Assembly (NCBI GenBank): GCA_002421405.1
Contig: DIJY01000109.1
Span: forward strand, 1 to 5,665
Direction of reading: 5' to 3'
Origin: Caryophanales bacterium UBA5632
Lineage (GTDB): Bacteria; Bacillota_I; Bacilli_A; Izemoplasmatales; Hujiaoplasmataceae
Length of the DNA: 5,665 nucleotides
Both the position numbers and the translations under genes were made by a program. Shown here piece after piece: positions 1 to 5,665 of this stretch. Within the stretch, counting starts at the first letter, position 1; the number at the start of each line of letters is the position of its first letter. The notes under the pieces were generated by a model. That model was not told the origin of the DNA. It did no database searches and saw only the letters and a program-made list of their open reading frames with translations.

Positions 1-1326
1 AAATATCATGATTATTATATTTGGCAAAAACCTAAATATGATTCCTTGGGTCACCCTAAGCGTCCGACGCGATGGATTGGTTGGTTTGGTGCTCCTGCTT
101 GGGATTATAACGCTGCGACCGATGAATATTATTTGCATATCTTCAGTAAAAAAATGCCGGATTTAAATTGGCATAATGAATCGATGAAACGAGATATCAA
201 AGCCATGATTCGCTGGTGGTTGGAGTTTGGTATTGATGGTTTTCGAGTCGATGCCTCCAATCATTTAGAAAAGAATTGGGATTTTCCTGATGCATTTCCA
301 GGATATGAACATTTCTCTTCAATTCCTAAACATCATGACTATTTAGAAGAATTAGGTCAAGAACTGTTTGTTCCATATGATATCCTTACGATAGGCGAAT
401 CGGGCGGAGCCTCAGAAGCAGAAGCATTAAAATATGCAGGATTTGGATCGAATGAATTCAATATGTTAATTCAATTTGGCCATTGTTGGGCGGATGTCGA
501 TAATGGACATCCAAAACTCATGGGTAAATGGGCTCAAGGCCGACTCGATATTCGAACCATTAAAAAGAGTTTTAAGAATTGGTACGATATGCTCGATCAA
601 AAAGGTTGGAATGTCGTCTATTGGCATAATCATGACCAACCTCGAGTATTGAGCCATTATGGCGATGATTTGTATCACTGGGAAGCATCCGCTAAAATGC
701 TGGCAATGGCGCTTTATTTCATGCCGGGCAGTGCCATTTGTTATCAAGGTGAAGAAATTGGTATGACCAATGTTCGCTATACCGAATTAAGTCAATTTCG
801 GGACGTTGAAGTTTTCACTGAATACCAAAACATGCTCAATGCCGGATTCAAAGCGGAGGACGCATTATCGGTCATTAAAGCAAGATGCCGCGATAATGCA
901 AGAACACCGATGCAGTGGAGCCCTCAAGCCTTTGGTGGTTTTTCTAAAGTTCAACCCTGGATAGACACAAATTCAAACTACGATTCAATCAACGTCGAAA
1001 ATCAGGATTGTAATCAAAATTCAATCCTGTCAATGTATCGTAAAATTTTGAACTTAAGAAATATGGATCATGACATCGCAAATGGACGATTATCTTATCT
1101 AAATCTCGAGAGTTTGCAAGAATATTCTTATATCAATCATGGCGTAACAAATGATTATTTCGTTTTAAGCAATTTTTCAAAAGAACCCCTCATTTCTAAT
1201 TTAGATACCCTCGATTTATATGGTTTTGTGCATCTCATGGGGAATTATCCAGAACTGCCAATCCTTGGAAAAAAGGTCGAATTACGACCGTTTGAGACCC
1301 ATGTGTATCGAAGGACCAAGATTTAA
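1..1326 (+). CDS. GH13 alpha-glucosidase, oligo-1,6-glucosidase type (5' end cut off)
   Basis: Cytoplasmic retaining alpha-glucosidase that would release glucose from the non-reducing end of short alpha-glucosides such as isomaltose or maltose oligomers. The frame is open from base 1, which reads KYHDYYIWQKP as in the family, and runs to TAA. The 441 visible residues lack about 115 N-terminal ones (conserved region I), judged from the usual length of about 555. Seen: region V MPDLN; region II GFRVDASNH with nucleophile Asp (bases 250-252); acid/base Glu in TIGES (397-399); region IV HNHDQPR with the third catalytic Asp (634-636); then YQGEEIGMTN and RTPMQW, typical of the oligo-1,6-glucosidase/trehalose-6-phosphate hydrolase/dextran glucosidase group. 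The catalytic triad is complete and there is no signal peptide in the visible part. The residue after the nucleophile is Ala, where classical alpha-1,6 enzymes have Val, so linkage preference is open. Trehalose-6-phosphate hydrolase is the main alternative. The family is certain; the exact substrate is not. Confidence 0.93.
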   Translation, partial: KYHDYYIWQKPKYDSLGHPKRPTRWIGWFGAPAWDYNAATDEYYLHIFSKKMPDLNWHNESMKRDIKAMIRWWLEFGIDGFRVDASNHLEKNWDFPDAFPGYEHFSSIPKHHDYLEELGQELFVPYDILTIGESGGASEAEALKYAGFGSNEFNMLIQFGHCWADVDNGHPKLMGKWAQGRLDIRTIKKSFKNWYDMLDQKGWNVVYWHNHDQPRVLSHYGDDLYHWEASAKMLAMALYFMPGSAICYQGEEIGMTNVRYTELSQFRDVEVFTEYQNMLNAGFKAEDALSVIKARCRDNARTPMQWSPQAFGGFSKVQPWIDTNSNYDSINVENQDCNQNSILSMYRKILNLRNMDHDIANGRLSYLNLESLQEYSYINHGVTNDYFVLSNFSKEPLISNLDTLDLYGFVHLMGNYPELPILGKKVELRPFETHVYRRTKI

Positions 1327-1329
1327 GTA

Positions 1330-1358
1330 TTGACATATTTGGTATATTATATAATAAT
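1330..1358 (+). promoter_or_regulatory. Sigma-A-type promoter of the pot operon
   Basis: A perfect -35 box TTGACA (1330-1335) begins three bases after the glucosidase stop codon. The -10 region is a run of overlapping TA-rich hexamers: AATAAT at 1353-1358 gives the ideal 17-bp spacer, TAATAT at 1355-1360 gives 19, and a perfect TATAAT at 1350-1355 gives only 14. The 17-bp register is preferred, placing transcription start near 1364-1366 and leaving a leader of about 115 nt before potA. This is read by eye; no start site is known. Confidence 0.75.
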
Positions 1359-1360
1359 AT

Positions 1361-1468
1361 AAGTGCGTTTGTTTAATTTGGTTTAACTATGAATGGCGAT
1401 GGCTAATTCGTAGCTTGGATTGAAGAAATGAACGCCTTTTATTTATCAAAGTCGATAAAAGTCTTAAT
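1361..1468 (+). promoter_or_regulatory. Structured 5' leader of the pot mRNA, possible cis-regulatory RNA
   Basis: The non-coding stretch between the promoter and the potA ribosome site holds several complementary segments. GCGTTT (1365-1370) can pair with GAACGC (1430-1435), closing a domain of about 70 nt. AAG (1361-1363) can add to this against TTT (1437-1439) across one mismatch. Inside it, GGCTA (1401-1405) and TAGCT (1411-1415) form a small hairpin with loop ATTCG. Downstream, TTTATC (1442-1447) pairs with GATAAA (1454-1459), or alternatively CTTTTAT (1436-1442) with ATAAAAG (1455-1461). The 3' side of the closing helix is followed by CCTTTTATTT, loosely like an attenuator. I do not recognise a known riboswitch class here. 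The pairings are visible in the sequence; a regulatory role is inference, since AT-rich DNA yields such pairings by chance. Confidence 0.35.
1371..1386 (+). repeat. Direct repeat GTTTAA, 10-bp period, just downstream of the pot promoter
   Basis: GTTTAA occurs at 1371-1376 and again at 1381-1386, start to start 10 bp, so both copies face the same side of the helix. The second copy is part of the short palindrome GTTTAAC (1381-1387). The position, just after the expected transcription start, suits a repressor site, but the motif is short and AT-rich and may be chance. Confidence 0.25.
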
Positions 1469-1474
1469 GGAGGT
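1469..1474 (+). promoter_or_regulatory. Strong ribosome binding site of potA
   Basis: GGAGGT lies 5 nt before the ATG at 1480 and fixes that start over the next in-frame ATG at 1501, which has no such site. The surrounding nine bases 1467-1475 are fully complementary (one G-U pair) to 1552-1560 inside potA, so the site could be masked in the folded mRNA. Confidence 0.85.
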
Positions 1475-1479
1475 TCGAA

Positions 1480-2526
1480 ATGGGAAAAAAACTAATCATA
1501 ATGAGTCATGTGTCAAAGCGTTTTGGTGATCAGTTGGTCTTAGACGATTTCAACCTCTATATCAATGAAAATGAGTTTATTACCTTGCTAGGTCCTTCAG
1601 GATGTGGAAAAACAACGTGTTTAAGAATTCTCGGCGGATTTGAAACCTGCGATGAGGGAACGATTGAATTTGATGGAAAAATCATCAACGATTTAGAACC
1701 GAATCAAAGAGAAATCAACACCTGTTTTCAAAAATACGCATTATTTCCGCACTTGAATGTCTTTGATAATATTGCTTTTGGTTTAAAAATAAAGAAGCTG
1801 GACAAAGAAACCATTCACGAACGCGTGATGAATATCTTAACGATGGTTAAACTAACAGGGTATGAAAATCGAGCGGTTTCGACGCTTTCTGGTGGGCAAC
1901 AACAACGCGTCGCGATTGCGCGAGCCCTTATCAATCGACCAAAAGTATTATTACTCGATGAACCGCTCGCAGCCCTTGATTTAAAACTCCGTCAAGAAAT
2001 GCAATATGAGCTCAAGGAAATGCAGCGTGAATTGGGGATCACGTTTATCTATGTTACCCATGACCAAGAAGAAGCTTTAACCATGTCTGATACCATCGTT
2101 GTCATGAATCAAGGTAAGATCTTACAGATTGGAACGCCAGAAGATATTTATAACGAACCCAATTCGAGGTTTGTGGCTAATTTTATTGGTGAGTCGAATA
2201 TTTTATCCGGCGTCATGAAAGATGATTATTTAGTCGAATTTTGTGGCCATGAATTCGAATGTGTCGATAAAGGTTTTAAGAAAAATGAAAGGGTTGATGT
2301 CATCATTCGACCTGAAGATTTCGATTTTGTTCCCCCCTCAAAAGGTAAAATCGTTGGAACCGTTGATTCGCTTATCTTTCGGGGAGTTCATTACGAAATT
2401 AACATCATGATTGCGGGCGTAGAATACACCATTCATACGACGAAATATCGAAAAATCGGTGACAGGGTCGGATTGTCAGTCGAACCGAATAATATCCATA
2501 TCATCAAACACATCGACCATGCGTAG
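1480..2526 (+). CDS. potA: Spermidine/putrescine ABC importer, ATP-binding protein PotA
   Basis: Cytoplasmic ATPase of the PotABCD polyamine importer. It works as a dimer bound to PotB and PotC and hydrolyses ATP to drive uptake. The 348 residues show a full nucleotide-binding domain: Walker A GPSGCGKT (38-45), Q-loop Gln84 in CFQKYALFPH, signature LSGGQ (136-140), Walker B VLLLDEP (156-162), D-loop ALD (165-167) and switch His194 in VTHDQEEA. A TOBE-type regulatory domain follows (about 235-345) and ends in the PotA-like GLSVEPNNIHII. Length and layout are normal for PotA, and all ATPase residues are present. It is the first gene of the operon and has its own strong ribosome site. Its last 8 bases overlap potB. 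The ATPase alone could be confused with FbpC or other CUT1-like importers, but the following potB, potC and potD settle the assignment. Confidence 0.97.
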   Translation: MGKKLIIMSHVSKRFGDQLVLDDFNLYINENEFITLLGPSGCGKTTCLRILGGFETCDEGTIEFDGKIINDLEPNQREINTCFQKYALFPHLNVFDNIAFGLKIKKLDKETIHERVMNILTMVKLTGYENRAVSTLSGGQQQRVAIARALINRPKVLLLDEPLAALDLKLRQEMQYELKEMQRELGITFIYVTHDQEEALTMSDTIVVMNQGKILQIGTPEDIYNEPNSRFVANFIGESNILSGVMKDDYLVEFCGHEFECVDKGFKKNERVDVIIRPEDFDFVPPSKGKIVGTVDSLIFRGVHYEINIMIAGVEYTIHTTKYRKIGDRVGLSVEPNNIHIIKHIDHA

Positions 2527-3355
2527 ACTAAGACCTTATTCATTACCCTACTTATTATGGATGGGGGTCTTCATATTAATTCCGACATTGATATTAATCG
2601 TTTTGGGCTTTTCAAATCTTCAATTGTATAATTTAGGCGTTTTTGAGATTACATTGGTCAATTTTACCATCTTTATTCAAGATCAAGTGGTGAGTGCGCT
2701 TTGGAACTCACTCGTATATTCAATCATAACGACGGTTATCTGCTTTATCATCGGCTACCCAGTGGCATATTATTTATCGACCCTTTCAGATAAAAAACGC
2801 AAGATATTGTTAGCGATGATGATTGTCCCGCTTTGGAGCAATATGCTTCTCAGAATTATCGCTTGGGAAAAGCTATTTATGCCGACGTCCATCATCTCTG
2901 ATTTATTTGGCATCAGCTTCGATTTATTAGGAACCCCGACTGGCGTTTTAATCGGCATGGTTGCAATGTATTTGCCCTTTATGGTTTTTCCTATTTTTTC
3001 TGTTTTGGAAAAAATGGATTATAAATTGATTGAAGCCGCAAAAGATTTAGGGGCCAGTGATTTACAAACATTTGTCAAAGTAACCTTTCCACTCTCTTCA
3101 GGTGGCGTGATTTCAGGGGTTATTATGACGATGCTTCCAGCGATGACATCCTTCGTCTTACCTGCACGAATCGGACTTGGCAAAATCAATTTGATTGGCA
3201 ATATCATCGAATCAAAGTTTATGAAAGAAGTCTTAGGTTCATCTGGCGCTTCCATCAATCAAGGCGCACTTATCTCGTTATTACTGATGGTACTTTCTGT
3301 CATTTCGTTCGTATTGATTACGCGAGTTGACAAGGAAGGAGAGACGTTGATATGA
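2519..3355 (+). CDS. potB: Spermidine/putrescine ABC importer, permease PotB
   Basis: Integral membrane subunit that forms the polyamine channel with PotC. From the ATG at 2519 it is 278 residues, the usual PotB size, beginning MRRLRPYSLPYLLWMG. A GTG at 2459 would add 20 residues encoded wholly inside potA, with no membrane character and no support. Six hydrophobic segments are seen at about 10-32, 64-89, 98-117, 140-163, 195-216 and 249-268. The cytoplasmic EAA loop that docks on the ATPase is clear: EAAKDLGAS (172-180) continuing to the VTFPLS turn. The start overlaps the end of potA by 8 bases (ATGCGTAG). No Shine-Dalgarno sequence is visible before it, so translation is probably coupled to potA. 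The TGA stop overlaps the start of potC. Confidence 0.95.
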   Translation: MRRLRPYSLPYLLWMGVFILIPTLILIVLGFSNLQLYNLGVFEITLVNFTIFIQDQVVSALWNSLVYSIITTVICFIIGYPVAYYLSTLSDKKRKILLAMMIVPLWSNMLLRIIAWEKLFMPTSIISDLFGISFDLLGTPTGVLIGMVAMYLPFMVFPIFSVLEKMDYKLIEAAKDLGASDLQTFVKVTFPLSSGGVISGVIMTMLPAMTSFVLPARIGLGKINLIGNIIESKFMKEVLGSSGASINQGALISLLLMVLSVISFVLITRVDKEGETLI

Positions 3356-4161
3356 TGAAAAAAACATTGAAGCGGAAAATTCCAAAATTGATTGGGTTAT
3401 TACTGACAATCTTTAGTTTTATCATCATATTCACTCCGATTTTAGTAATTATCGTCCTATCTGTGAATGCTTCGACCAAAGGTTATTCGTGGGAAGGATT
3501 TACATTAAAATGGTACGTTGAATTGTTTCAAAATGATGTGATGAAAGAACCCATCATCAACACCTTGGTGATTGCCTTTAGTTCAACGATCATCGCAACG
3601 GTTTTAGGGACGATTTTCGCCATTGGAATAAACGCCTTAGAGAAGAAAAAGCGGGTTCAAATGATGGTCATCAATAACGTTCCAGTCGTCAATCCCGATA
3701 TCGTCACAGGGATTTCATTGATGATTGTCTTCTCACTTTTAAGTTTTACCCTTGGGTATTATACCGTCTTGATTGCACATGTATTCTTCTCTATTCCTTA
3801 TGTCGTTTTATCGGTCATGCCTAGGTTAAAGAAACTAGATCCGAACCTTTATGAAGCAGGTCTGGATTTAGGATGTTCCCGTATTTCAGGCATTTTCCGG
3901 GTTATCATACCGAATATCTCAACCGGAATTCTTTCCGGAGCTTTAATGGCATTTACCATGTCCATCGATGATTTTATCATCACCTACTTCACCTCAGGGG
4001 CGGAGTACATGAATGTCTCAACATGGCTTTACGCAACCTTAAGCCGCGGACGAAGTTTTACGCCTGCAGCGTATGCTTACAATATCATTATTTTTGCCGT
4101 CACAATCGCGATCATTTTGTTCGTTAATCTCAAACGTGACAGAAAGGAAAAAACAGTATGA
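3352..4161 (+). CDS. potC: Spermidine/putrescine ABC importer, permease PotC
   Basis: Second channel subunit of the polyamine importer, 269 residues, a normal PotC length. Six hydrophobic segments lie at about 13-38, 68-93, 105-132, 136-157, 187-213 and 241-260. The EAA loop reads YEAGLDLGCSRISGIFRVIIP (from residue 167), with the conserved Glu168, Gly170 and Gly174. The later stretch FTMSIDDFIITYFTSG is characteristic of PotC. The start is the first of two adjacent ATGs: 3352 shares four bases (ATGA) with the potB stop and has AAGGAG at 3336-3341, 10 nt upstream; the second ATG at 3355 would sit 13 nt away. Unlike potB it therefore has its own ribosome site. The C-terminus is short and basic (KRDRKEK), facing the cytoplasm by the positive-inside rule. 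The stop overlaps the potD start. Confidence 0.95.
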   Translation: MMKKTLKRKIPKLIGLLLTIFSFIIIFTPILVIIVLSVNASTKGYSWEGFTLKWYVELFQNDVMKEPIINTLVIAFSSTIIATVLGTIFAIGINALEKKKRVQMMVINNVPVVNPDIVTGISLMIVFSLLSFTLGYYTVLIAHVFFSIPYVVLSVMPRLKKLDPNLYEAGLDLGCSRISGIFRVIIPNISTGILSGALMAFTMSIDDFIITYFTSGAEYMNVSTWLYATLSRGRSFTPAAYAYNIIIFAVTIAIILFVNLKRDRKEKTV

Positions 4162-5228
4162 AAAAATTAATATTTATTGGATTACTCTCGTTCTTCATGC
4201 TTGCATTAGTCGGATGCAATTCCAAACCCAAACTCTACGTCTTAAATTGGGGTGATTATATCGATCTCGATTTAATCGAATTGTTTGAAGACGAATACAA
4301 CGTAAAAGTCGTTTATCGTGAGGTGGGTTCTAACGAAGAAATGGCTACCTTACTTCAAGCGGGATCTTCAGCGTATGACATCGCTGTCCCAAGCGATTAC
4401 ATGATTGATAAATTAAAGACGCTTTCTTTGATTCAACCCATTGATTTTACGAAGCTTTCTAACGATGACAATATGACCGTCATTCCTGAACTCTATGAGT
4501 TATATGAATCTACCGGTATCGAAGATTACATCATTCCCTATGCCTGGGGCACCATCGGCATTCTCTATAACACCAATAAACCCGCGCTAAAAACTTTGAT
4601 TGAAGCCGAAGGATGGGCTGCCCTTTTTGAATATGGAGATACCTATAAAGTTGGGATGTATGATTCACCCAGAGATGCCGTTGCAGCCGCATTATTATAC
4701 CTTGGCTATCATGTCAATAGTGAAAATGCTACCGAATTACTCGAAGCTGAAAATGCTTTAAAAGATGCAAATTTCACCGCATGGGGCGAAGACAATTTAA
4801 AAGGCCTTGTGATTCAAGGCACGTTAGATATGGCTTTGGTCTATTCTGGTGATTATTTTTCAGAATACTATTTAGCGATTGAAGATGAAGTGGATGTCAA
4901 TTTTGATTATTATGTTCCACAAACAACCAATATCTGGGTCGATGCGATGGTCATTCCAACCATCGCACAAAACGTTGAACTTGCACATCAATTCATCGAT
5001 TTCTTCTTAGATTATGAAATTGCGTTACAAAATTCAGATTATATCGGTTACGCACCTACTTTTATCGAAATCTATGATACCATGGTGACTGACCCCGATT
5101 ACGGCTACGATTTTGAAACGTTTGATCCCTTTCCAGATGGCACTTACAGACAAATGTACCAATATGGGACGGATTCACGAAGCGAGTCTTTAGTTTCCAT
5201 CATTGCGAGAGCGAAAGCAGCGAATTAA
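4158..5228 (+). CDS. potD: Spermidine/putrescine-binding lipoprotein PotD
   Basis: Extracytoplasmic receptor that captures polyamine and delivers it to PotB/PotC. The 356-residue protein starts with MKK, a hydrophobic stretch and the lipobox LVGC. Cleavage before Cys20 and lipid attachment would hold it on the outer membrane face, as expected without a periplasm. Typical PotD blocks follow: VLNWGDYID (28-36), VPSDYMI (77-83), PYAWGTIGILYN (127-138), DSPRDA (169-174), NIWVDAMVIP (258-267) and IGYAP (296-300). By eye, W31, Y34, Y81, W260, D262 and Y298 match residues that contact spermidine in E. coli PotD. Position 229 is Tyr (VYSG), where E. coli has Trp. Substrate choice between putrescine and spermidine cannot be read from this. 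The ATG shares four bases with the potC stop and has AAAGGA 9 nt upstream. It is the last gene before a strong terminator. Confidence 0.96.
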   Translation: MKKLIFIGLLSFFMLALVGCNSKPKLYVLNWGDYIDLDLIELFEDEYNVKVVYREVGSNEEMATLLQAGSSAYDIAVPSDYMIDKLKTLSLIQPIDFTKLSNDDNMTVIPELYELYESTGIEDYIIPYAWGTIGILYNTNKPALKTLIEAEGWAALFEYGDTYKVGMYDSPRDAVAAALLYLGYHVNSENATELLEAENALKDANFTAWGEDNLKGLVIQGTLDMALVYSGDYFSEYYLAIEDEVDVNFDYYVPQTTNIWVDAMVIPTIAQNVELAHQFIDFFLDYEIALQNSDYIGYAPTFIEIYDTMVTDPDYGYDFETFDPFPDGTYRQMYQYGTDSRSESLVSIIARAKAAN

Positions 5229-5230
5229 AC

Positions 5231-5257
5231 AATGCGCCCTTCATGGGCGCGTTTTTT
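5231..5257 (+). terminator. Intrinsic terminator of the pot operon
   Basis: GCGCCC (5234-5239) and GGGCGC (5245-5250) form a perfect six-pair GC stem around loop TTCAT, followed by G and six T (5252-5257). Flanking AAT and GTT can extend the stem to nine pairs, including one T-G wobble. It begins 3 bases after the potD stop and separates the pot operon from nusB. Confidence 0.95.
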
Positions 5258-5279
5258 CTGTGAATCGATATCAAAATAC

Positions 5280-5308
5280 TTTATATTTTGGCAATTTTAT
5301 GCTAAAAT
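5280..5308 (+). promoter_or_regulatory. Sigma-A-type promoter of nusB, extended -10
   Basis: TAAAAT (5303-5308) is preceded by TGC (5300-5302), an extended -10 element. TTTATA (5280-5285) lies 17 bp upstream and matches four of six -35 positions. Transcription would start near 5314-5316, giving a leader of only about 23 nt. The more consensus-like TTGGCA at 5288-5293 is too close to this -10 (9 bp) to be its partner. Confidence 0.65.
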
Positions 5309-5337
5309 AGACCAATAAAATCATGAAAGGTGAAAAT

Positions 5338-5665
5338 ATGAGTCGGACGAAAGAAAGAGAACTAATGATTACTGCCCTTTATGCGAGAAGCATGAGCGGT
5401 TCTTACGAAGATGAAATAATGACGACGGAAATGAGAAGCATGATTATTCAAGTGGAAGAACACTTCTCTGAAATCGATGAAATCATCTCAAACCATCTAG
5501 AAAATTGGACGATTGATCGACTCAACTATGTTGATAAGATGATTATTCGTTTTGCAGTCTATGAAATGAAATACACTGATACTCCTTATGAAGTGATTAT
5601 CAATGAGGCGATTGAACTTACAAAAAAATATACGAATCTCGATGATGATAAAGCAAAAAGCTTTA
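5338..5665 (+). CDS. nusB: Transcription antitermination factor NusB (3' end cut off)
   Basis: NusB binds boxA RNA together with ribosomal protein S10 (NusE) and supports antitermination during rRNA transcription. The ATG at 5338 follows AGGTGA (5328-5333) by 4 nt, and the frame stays open to the window end, giving 109 residues of the usual 130-140. Recognisable family features are the N-terminal helix with ALYARSMSG (residues 13-21, compare the usual ALYQ.. segment), the central LENWTIDRLNYVDKMIIRFAVYEMKYTDTPYEVIINEAIELTKKYTN (from residue 54) and the following acidic DDDKAKSF, where the family has a similar run before the final VNGVLDKI-type helix, missing here. The all-helical, charged character fits. 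It is expressed separately from potABCD, with its own promoter after the terminator. In related bacteria nusB often starts a run of housekeeping genes such as xseA/xseB; that cannot be checked here. Confidence 0.93.
   Translation, partial: MSRTKERELMITALYARSMSGSYEDEIMTTEMRSMIIQVEEHFSEIDEIISNHLENWTIDRLNYVDKMIIRFAVYEMKYTDTPYEVIINEAIELTKKYTNLDDDKAKSF

Noticed and set aside
466..747. Reverse-strand open frame of 93 codons
   Set aside because: It lies entirely within the catalytic domain of the glucosidase, in which every family motif is intact on the + strand; a shadow.
1389..1413. Very short frames in the leader (MNGDG and MAMANS)
   Set aside because: Five or six codons, no ribosome site before them and no run of a single amino acid codon that would suggest attenuation.
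1468..1482. GGTTCGAAA resembles a tRNA T-loop
   Set aside because: No flanking T-stem, acceptor stem or anticodon arm can be formed; it is the potA ribosome site and start region.
1428..1529. Small frame (33 codons, ATG at 1428) running out of frame across the potA start
   Set aside because: No convincing ribosome site, it overlaps the leader hairpin and the potA start, and its composition is what readthrough of another frame gives. It could at most be a leader peptide, with no support here.
2459..2518. GTG at 2459 as an earlier potB start
   Set aside because: The added 20 residues are polar, encoded within potA and absent from the family; the ATG at 2519 gives the normal PotB N-terminus and length.
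2770..3258. Two reverse-strand open frames opposite potB
   Set aside because: They mirror the hydrophobic codons of potB, have no recognisable domains and no separate promoter or ribosome site.
4073..4255. Forward 60-codon frame across the potC/potD junction
   Set aside because: It overlaps the well-supported end of potC and signal peptide of potD in another frame.
5288..5321. TTGGCA (5288-5293) with TAAAAT (5316-5321) as the nusB promoter
   Set aside because: The spacer is 22 bp, too long; the extended -10 at 5300-5308 with TTTATA at 17 bp is better.
1..5665. Mobile element, CRISPR, defence or biosynthetic system
   Set aside because: All coding space is taken by four transport genes and two household-type genes; I saw no terminal inverted repeats, spaced repeats, transposase or toxin-like frames.

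Overview
The window is an AT-rich stretch of a low-GC Gram-positive-type bacterium, with every gene on the + strand. Gene content and style (ATGA overlaps, AGGAGG-type ribosome sites, lipoprotein PotD, potABCD order) fit the Bacillota. Protein style and base composition suggest the Acholeplasma/Izemoplasma side of the former Tenericutes, but that placement is a guess. potB and potC end in TGA and Trp is always TGG, so the standard bacterial code applies and Mycoplasma/Spiroplasma-type code 4 is unlikely.

Layout: (1) bases 1-1326 are the 3' four-fifths of a GH13 alpha-glucosidase of the oligo-1,6-glucosidase type, cut by the window start. (2) 1327-1479 is a compact regulatory gap with a consensus-like promoter starting three bases after the glucosidase stop codon, followed by a roughly 115-nt structured leader. 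(3) 1480-5228 is a complete, tightly overlapping potA-potB-potC-potD operon for an ABC importer of spermidine/putrescine: ATPase, two permeases and a lipid-anchored binding protein. (4) 5231-5257 is a strong intrinsic terminator. (5) 5280-5308 is a promoter for the next gene. (6) 5338 to the window end is the N-terminal part of nusB, the transcription antitermination factor.

How they work together: PotD, anchored to the outer face of the membrane, captures polyamine and hands it to the PotB/PotC channel, which PotA drives by ATP hydrolysis. The glucosidase (cytoplasmic sugar hydrolysis) and nusB look like independent neighbours. nusB has its own promoter behind a terminator. No separate terminator is seen after the glucosidase, so read-through into the pot leader is possible.

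Most of the window is ordinary. I see no phage, insertion sequence, CRISPR, tRNA/rRNA or undescribed multi-gene system. The parts worth a second look are the potA leader (a possible long-range helix, alternative hairpins, and a 9-bp complement that would mask the potA ribosome site) and a few substrate-determining residues in the glucosidase and PotD.
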